64,000 nt of DNA from Cunninghamella blakesleeana (taxonomy: Eukaryota; Mucoromycota; Mucoromycetes; Mucorales; Cunninghamellaceae). Shown here piece by piece: positions 61,840 through 64,000 of this stretch (within the stretch, counting starts at the first letter, position 1; the number at the start of each line of letters is the position of its first letter). The stretch spans positions 2,092,501 to 2,156,500 of the forward strand of contig JAFCIZ010000005.1 of NCBI GenBank assembly GCA_017871115.1. The letters run 5' to 3'. The position numbers were made by a program, and so were the translations under genes. A model generated the notes under the pieces. It ran no database searches. It was not told the DNA's origin and worked only from the letters and a program-made list of their open reading frames with translations.

Positions 61840-64000
61840 GTACCTTGATCAATGTATTTATCTATATGAGTTGTATCTATTTTTTTAGCTGTTGTTTTTT
61901 CATTTGATAAGGGGTGTACTACTGAGAATCTAACTGTTTTTGAACCTTCTAATTTAATTTTTTCTTCTTTTTCTTCTTCCTCTTCTAATACTTTTCCATC
62001 GTTACCGTTAGTATTATAATCTGTATCAACCTGATCATTATTTTCTTTATCATTATTTTCTTGAATAGATTGTGTTTCTTCAGTAATAGTTGATGTTGGA
62101 GATGGAGATGGAGGGGGAGGGGGAGGTTTAGCTGATATTTTGACAAGGATCACGGTTCCGTTTAAAGATTCATTTTCAGTATAAATACGTACCCCAGCAT
62201 TATCAGGTCTAACAACAGTTCGAACTCCCAATGAAGGTGATGTGGTAACGTTGAATCCATATTTAAAAATACTAGCATGTACTCTAATATCCGTACACCA
62301 ATTTTGTTCATTCTGTTGATGCTGTTTTGATGGTGAATGTTTTGCAATATAAGACATTGTATATTGGCATGATTCTAAATCATAATCTTCATCCATTACT
62401 TTTCCAGCTACACGTCGAATATAAGGTGGACATCCTACATTAGCCATGAATTGTTGTACACGTAAAACAGAACTAGGTACTTCGGAAGTTAATAAACGAA
62501 TAATGGAAGAAGGTAATGGAATAGTGCCTGATAAATCCATATGAGATATAAATGTCATGTTGACACCAAGTCGCTGACCTTGGTTATTTTTAATGGTTTG
62601 GAAGGTCCACCCATATAAAATTAGCTTGCCACGAATATGGTCTTCTGTTTCAGGAATTAAACTATCAGATACGGTTGAGGAAATAACGTGAATGGTGCCA
62701 GAAATTGAATCACTTTCAATATGTGTTAAGACAGCAAAATCACGACTTTGGATTGGAAATATACTTTGCATTTGTAAATACACTAGATATTCTTTTTGAG
62801 AAAATCGTTCAACGATTTTTCCTTTTTCAAAATGAGTATCCCCTATTTATATTAAAAAAATAAAAATAATAAATAAGCATATAATTCTTTTTTTATAAAG
62901 TCAAAATAATAATATTATTATATATATATATATATATATATATCATTTTACATTTTTTTCTTGCACCAAAGCACTGAACTACAGAACATATTTGTTCAGG
63001 AGACCAATTGCCTTTAATAAAGCCATCACCGCGCAAAATAGGTAAAGTGTAACCTTGAGAAGCTTTAGAATAAAAATCAACACCATCTTGGTGACCAATA
63101 TTTCTCCATTCATCTAAATCAGTAGCAAGTAATCGTTTATAGTTAGCCAAAGCTTCTTTGCGAATATGTTTATGTCGAGCTGATGGATATAATTTTGATG
63201 GTAACTCTATAGAATGTTTTGGACTTTCATCTTCTTGTAGTTGTTGGTTATTATTTTCACTGTTTTTATTGGTGTTATTATTAATCTCTTCTTGTGATTC
63301 TGTAATGGGTATTAAAACTTCTGATGTATTTGTAGAGGGAGGTGGTAAATGAACATCGTCAGCAAAGGTAATTCGTTTTGTATTATGCTGAGTGGATGCT
63401 CCTGACGGCGATCTAGATACACTTAATGATGAATGACGTGGTGGAGGATTAACTAATATTGATGAGCTATTTTTTTTTTAAATAATAATAATAAAGGTAG
63501 TAATAGTTATTTAATAAAATTAATAATTGGTTTTTGACCTATCCTTTTTTTATGTTATTATTATTTGTGTGTGACATTTCACTGTAATTTATGATATGCA
63601 TATATATATATATATATAAATATTAAATATTTATTATTTTTATCTTTTTTTTAAAAAAAATAATACGTACCTAGATGAAAGAGTTTTTACTGATGGTGAC
63701 ATAATAGAAGGTCGTTTTTGTTGTGAGAAAGCAGAAAGTGGATTTAATGAATTAGACCTTTGTTGTTGATAGGAAGGGGTGGGAGAAGATACATCATGTT
63801 GTTTCAAAGTTGTTCTAGCTTTTTGTTGTAAATATTCATCTATAGATGCAAGAATTAAAGGTTTTCTAGCTAATGACTTTTTAGTTAATCCTGGAATCCA
63901 CCCGCGAACTACTTCTTCAGTAATAAAAGTAACGTGAGTTGATGGTGGCGATGTTGGTAATGCTTTTAATATCCATCCTTGCAACTAAAAATAAAATAAT
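61443..64000 (-). CDS. START-domain lipid-binding protein with C-terminal membrane anchor, 5' partial
   Basis: The gene begins beyond the right edge; the first exon seen opens at about 63985 (LQGWILKALPTSPPSTHVTF). This and EEVVRGWIPGLTKKSLARKPLILASIDEYLQQ look like the end of one START domain. A disordered Ser/Pro/Asn-rich linker follows. Then a second START domain starts ANYKRLLATDLDEWRNIGHQDGVDFYSKA and continues LRGDGFIKGNWSPEQI, YLVYLQMQSIFPIQSRDFAVLTHIE and LILYGWTFQTIKNNQ. Its last block is NMTFISHMDLSGTIPLPSSIIRLLTSEVP, the usual final helix region. After an acidic/proline-rich linker the last exon encodes LSLIFFLMAISYYVGKL, a likely tail anchor, and stops at 61443. Such proteins carry sterols or other lipids at membranes; the ligand is unknown. 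The in-phase joins at the last three exons were checked. Confidence 0.85.

Overview
This is a very AT-rich, intron-dense nuclear segment of a fungus. Introns are short, begin GT and end AG, and interrupt nearly every gene. Gene content includes two Zn(II)2Cys6 transcription factors, a protein O-mannosyltransferase, Lsg1, Top1, a Shg1/COMPASS subunit and a Psp1-family protein. A Frizzled-like receptor and an APH-1-type gamma-secretase subunit are also present, which yeasts and most Dikarya lack. Together with long N/Q/D tracts and an L1-like LINE, this suggests an early-diverging fungus, most likely Mucoromycota (Mucorales). That placement is inference; no species can be named from the sequence.

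Layout. 1-13.6 kb: APC-family permease (-), then on + a mitochondrial carrier built from unusually tiny exons, a membrane-anchored BAG-like protein, a Psp1-domain protein and the ribosome-biogenesis GTPase Lsg1. 13.9-18.6 kb (all -): ZnT7-like zinc transporter, enolase-phosphatase of methionine salvage, Shg1/BOD1-type COMPASS subunit. 18.9-29.4 kb (+): a large Zn(II)2Cys6 factor, DNA topoisomerase I and APH-1. 30.5-38.1 kb (-): Frizzled-like 7TM receptor with an extracellular cysteine-rich domain, and a PMT-family mannosyltransferase. 38.4-41.5 kb: METTL2/Trm140-type tRNA methyltransferase (+) and a cystinosin homologue (-). 41.5-45.1 kb: 3.6 kb without recognisable genes. 45.1-50.6 kb: a structurally complete LINE with two intact ORFs, a poly(A) tail and a 15-bp target-site duplication. 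It sits 29 bp in front of the start codon of the next gene, aminodeoxychorismate lyase. 52.7-56.1 kb: second Zn(II)2Cys6 factor (+). 56.6-64 kb (-): SNF2-family ATPase with two microexons and a START-domain protein running off the window.

The genes are mostly unrelated housekeeping and regulatory genes, not one pathway. The points most worth a second look are: the LINE inserted into the promoter/5' leader of the folate gene; APH-1 and a Frizzled-like receptor as convergent neighbours; microexons of 6, 9, 12, 15 and 24 nt that cut through conserved motifs; and a pure poly-C tract in this AT-rich genome. Exon joins for the carrier, Psp1, Lsg1, Shg1, both Zn(II)2Cys6 factors, APH-1, Trm140 and the lyase were checked by hand and keep one open frame throughout. 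The other multi-exon models are read from conserved protein blocks and may be off at individual junctions.
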